NCBI GenBank assembly: GCA_049587975.1
Contig: JBAVEY010000011.1
Span: 1 to 32,051, forward strand
Direction: 5' to 3'
Length of the DNA: 32,051 nucleotides
From: DASSJM01 sp049587975
Lineage (GTDB): Bacteria > Actinomycetota > UBA4738 > HRBIN12
Position 1 is the stretch's first letter. Every line of letters starts with the position of its first letter. This document shows, piece after piece, positions 30,501 through 32,051 of this stretch. The notes beneath the pieces were generated by a model, which was given only the letters and a program-made list of their open reading frames with translations, ran no database searches and was not told where the DNA came from. Both the position numbers and the translations under genes were made by a program.

Positions 30501-31696
30501 GTACGATCATCGACGTGAGCCCATCCGACCGCTCGTCGACGGATCGGCTCGATGAGATCCGACGGAGACTTGAAGGCATCATCGGTGTCCCGGCGACGGA
30601 GGGCAACCGCGTCGAGGTGCTCCGGAACGGCAACGAGATCTTCCCGGCGATGCTCGAGGCCATCGCCGCGGCGCAGCACACGATCGACCTCCTGACGTTC
30701 GTCTATTGGCGTGGGGAGATCGGAACGAGCTTCGCCGAGGCGCTCTCCGAGCGGGCGCGAGCCGGAACCCGGGTTCGCGTCCTGTTGGATGCATGGGGAG
30801 CGCACTCCCTCGACCGGACCCTGATCGACATGATGGAGGGCGCCGGCGTGCGCGTCCGGTGGTTCCGACCGCTGCACCGACGGCAGCTCTCGAAGGCGAA
30901 CCATCGGACCCACCGCAAGGTCCTGGTCGTGGACGAAGAGATCGGGTTCACGGGTGGGGTGGGCATCGCCGACGAATGGAACGGTGACGCTCGCAACGAC
31001 AAGGAGTGGCGCGACACCCACTTCCGCGTTCGGGGCCCGGCGGTGGACGGTCTCCGGGCGGCGTTCCTGGACAACTGGATCGAGACCGATCCCGAACTCT
31101 TCGACGCAGCGATCGACCGGTTCCCCGAACAGCCCCAGACGGGCGAGGCGGTGATCCAGTGCGTCCGCGGTGCCTCGGAGGCGGGCGCGAGCGACATGTC
31201 TACCCTCCTCCTGACGCTGCTCCAGCTCGCGGAGGAGCGGATCCGCGTGACCACCGCGTACTTCGTCCCCGACGACGAGCTGGTGGAACGCCTCTGCGGG
31301 GCGGCGGATCGAGGTGTCGAGGTCGAGATCCTGCTTCCCGGACCGCACGGCGACAAGCGCTTCGTGCAGCTCGCGGGTCAATCCGTCTACGAGCGCCTCC
31401 TGGCCCACGGCATCCGGATCTGGCACTTCCAGCCCTCGATGCTGCACGCCAAGATCATGACCGTGGACCACGTCGTGGCGAACGTCGGTTCGGCGAACTT
31501 CAACGCGCGCTCGACCGAGCTCGACGAAGAGATCAACCTCGTGGCGCTAGATCCCGACCTCGTGGCGCTCCTCGACGACCAGTTCGAGCGGGACGTCGAA
31601 CGGAGCGAGGAGATCTCGGCCGATCGGTGGGAGGATCGTTCCCTCCGACGACGAGCGCTCGAGAGCCTGACGAAACCGCTGCGGCACAAGGTCTGA
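30497..31696 (+). CDS. Phospholipase D-family protein, cardiolipin-synthase-like
   Basis: 399 residues with two HKD catalytic motifs: HRKVLVVD (His139, Lys141, Asp146) followed by GFTGGVGIADEW, and HAKIMTVD (His317, Lys319, Asp324) followed by VGSANFNARS. This is the bacterial ClsA/ClsB-type plan but without the N-terminal membrane helices of ClsA; a cytoplasmic or membrane-surface enzyme is expected. It could join phosphatidylglycerol molecules into cardiolipin or hydrolyse phospholipids. GTG 30497 overlaps the BrkB stop by four bases. It ends the operon. Confidence 0.9.
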   Translation: MSTIIDVSPSDRSSTDRLDEIRRRLEGIIGVPATEGNRVEVLRNGNEIFPAMLEAIAAAQHTIDLLTFVYWRGEIGTSFAEALSERARAGTRVRVLLDAWGAHSLDRTLIDMMEGAGVRVRWFRPLHRRQLSKANHRTHRKVLVVDEEIGFTGGVGIADEWNGDARNDKEWRDTHFRVRGPAVDGLRAAFLDNWIETDPELFDAAIDRFPEQPQTGEAVIQCVRGASEAGASDMSTLLLTLLQLAEERIRVTTAYFVPDDELVERLCGAADRGVEVEILLPGPHGDKRFVQLAGQSVYERLLAHGIRIWHFQPSMLHAKIMTVDHVVANVGSANFNARSTELDEEINLVALDPDLVALLDDQFERDVERSEEISADRWEDRSLRRRALESLTKPLRHKV

Positions 31697-31866
31697 GGCA
31701 CCCGCCGCGCGCCCGGCCGTTCGATCCTCGTTCCAACGACAGCCTGGATGGGGCGGGGCCCGTATCCATCGGTCGACCCGGAGCCCTTCGTCGCCCCTCG
31801 GTGGGACAGTAGCGAGCGACACCATTGAGGGATGCCACCGCGGTGCCTTGAGCAGAGGAGGACGCC

Positions 31867-32051
31867 ATGGAGCAACGGGTCAGCCTGATCACGCTGGGGA
31901 TCGCCGATCTGCAGCGCGCCCGCAGCTTCTACGAGGCGCTGGGGTGGTCTGTGGCCGAGGATGAGAACGACGACGTGGTCTTCTTCCAGGCCGGTGGCCT
32001 GGTGTTGGCGCTGTGGGGTCGCTACCAGCTCGCCACGGACAGCGCGGTGGC
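31867..32051 (+). CDS. VOC-family protein, cut by the window end
   Basis: ATG 31867 behind AGAGGAGGA. The 61 visible residues are the first half of a VOC unit: VSLITLGIADLQRARSFYEA, LGWSVAEDENDDVVFFQAGG, LVLALWGRY. The LITLGI.D start and the FYEALGW segment are characteristic. The 3' part lies outside the window. The 170 bases before it hold no recognised gene. Confidence 0.85.
   Translation, partial: MEQRVSLITLGIADLQRARSFYEALGWSVAEDENDDVVFFQAGGLVLALWGRYQLATDSAV

Overview
The window is about 32 kb of GC-rich DNA from an actinobacterium or close relative, most likely a deep-branching or uncultured lineage. The evidence is the high GC content, GTG/TTG starts, leaderless promoters of the TAnnnT-N6-start type, LexA boxes of the cGAAC-N4-GTTCg type, and a lexA / LysM-protein / nrdR neighbourhood that matches the order known from mycobacteria. 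Species cannot be named from sequence alone.

Layout. (1) 1-1.2 kb: an ABC-exporter membrane domain with no ATPase, then a truncated GyrI-like domain. (2) 1.3-9.1 kb: an intact housekeeping block for DNA damage and nucleotide supply. It holds a SIS-domain sugar isomerase, lexA, a divergent SOS-type LysM protein, a ClpP peptidase, an SRPBCC-ArsR pair, nrdR, the B12-dependent ribonucleotide reductase nrdJ behind a well-spaced pair of NrdR boxes, a VOC protein and dUTPase. (3) 9.15-9.47 kb: tRNA-Gly, tRNA-Cys and tRNA-Val. (4) 9.6-14.6 kb: an accessory zone after tRNA-Val with an ECF sigma factor and a membrane beta-propeller partner, small unknown genes, a perfect LexA box upstream of a cluster of tiny overlapping reading frames, and several genes broken by indels. 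(5) 14.6-18.6 kb: a Ser/Thr kinase with an extracytoplasmic sugar-binding-like domain plus an FHA-HTH protein, divergent from a secreted protein and a CapA-type lipoprotein. (6) 18.6-20.6 kb: a Cys-rich mini-protein, gene remnants and DNA polymerase IV. (7) 20.7-26.8 kb: a DUF2652 cyclase-like protein, a lipoprotein alpha/beta hydrolase, and a metal-linked run (multicopper oxidase with a built-in metal-binding domain, YHS mini-protein, HTH-adenylate cyclase, oxidoreductase stub joined in frame to a low-affinity iron permease-type protein). (8) 26.8-31.7 kb: two divergent PAP2 phosphatases, the second heading a tightly overlapping PAP2-diacylglycerol kinase-BrkB-phospholipase D operon that looks like a membrane phospholipid module. 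The window ends inside another VOC gene.

Broken genes concentrate at 11.4-14.2 kb and 18.9-20.6 kb, with further stubs at 0.8-1.2 and 26.1 kb, while the core genes are uninterrupted. That argues for real gene decay more than general sequencing error, although single-base errors cannot be excluded without reads. The most interesting points are the LexA-controlled lexA/LysM switch, the second LexA box over a cluster of unknown small genes, a small gene split by a segment flanked by a 13-base repeat, the tandem operators between clpP and the ArsR operon, and the phospholipid operon.
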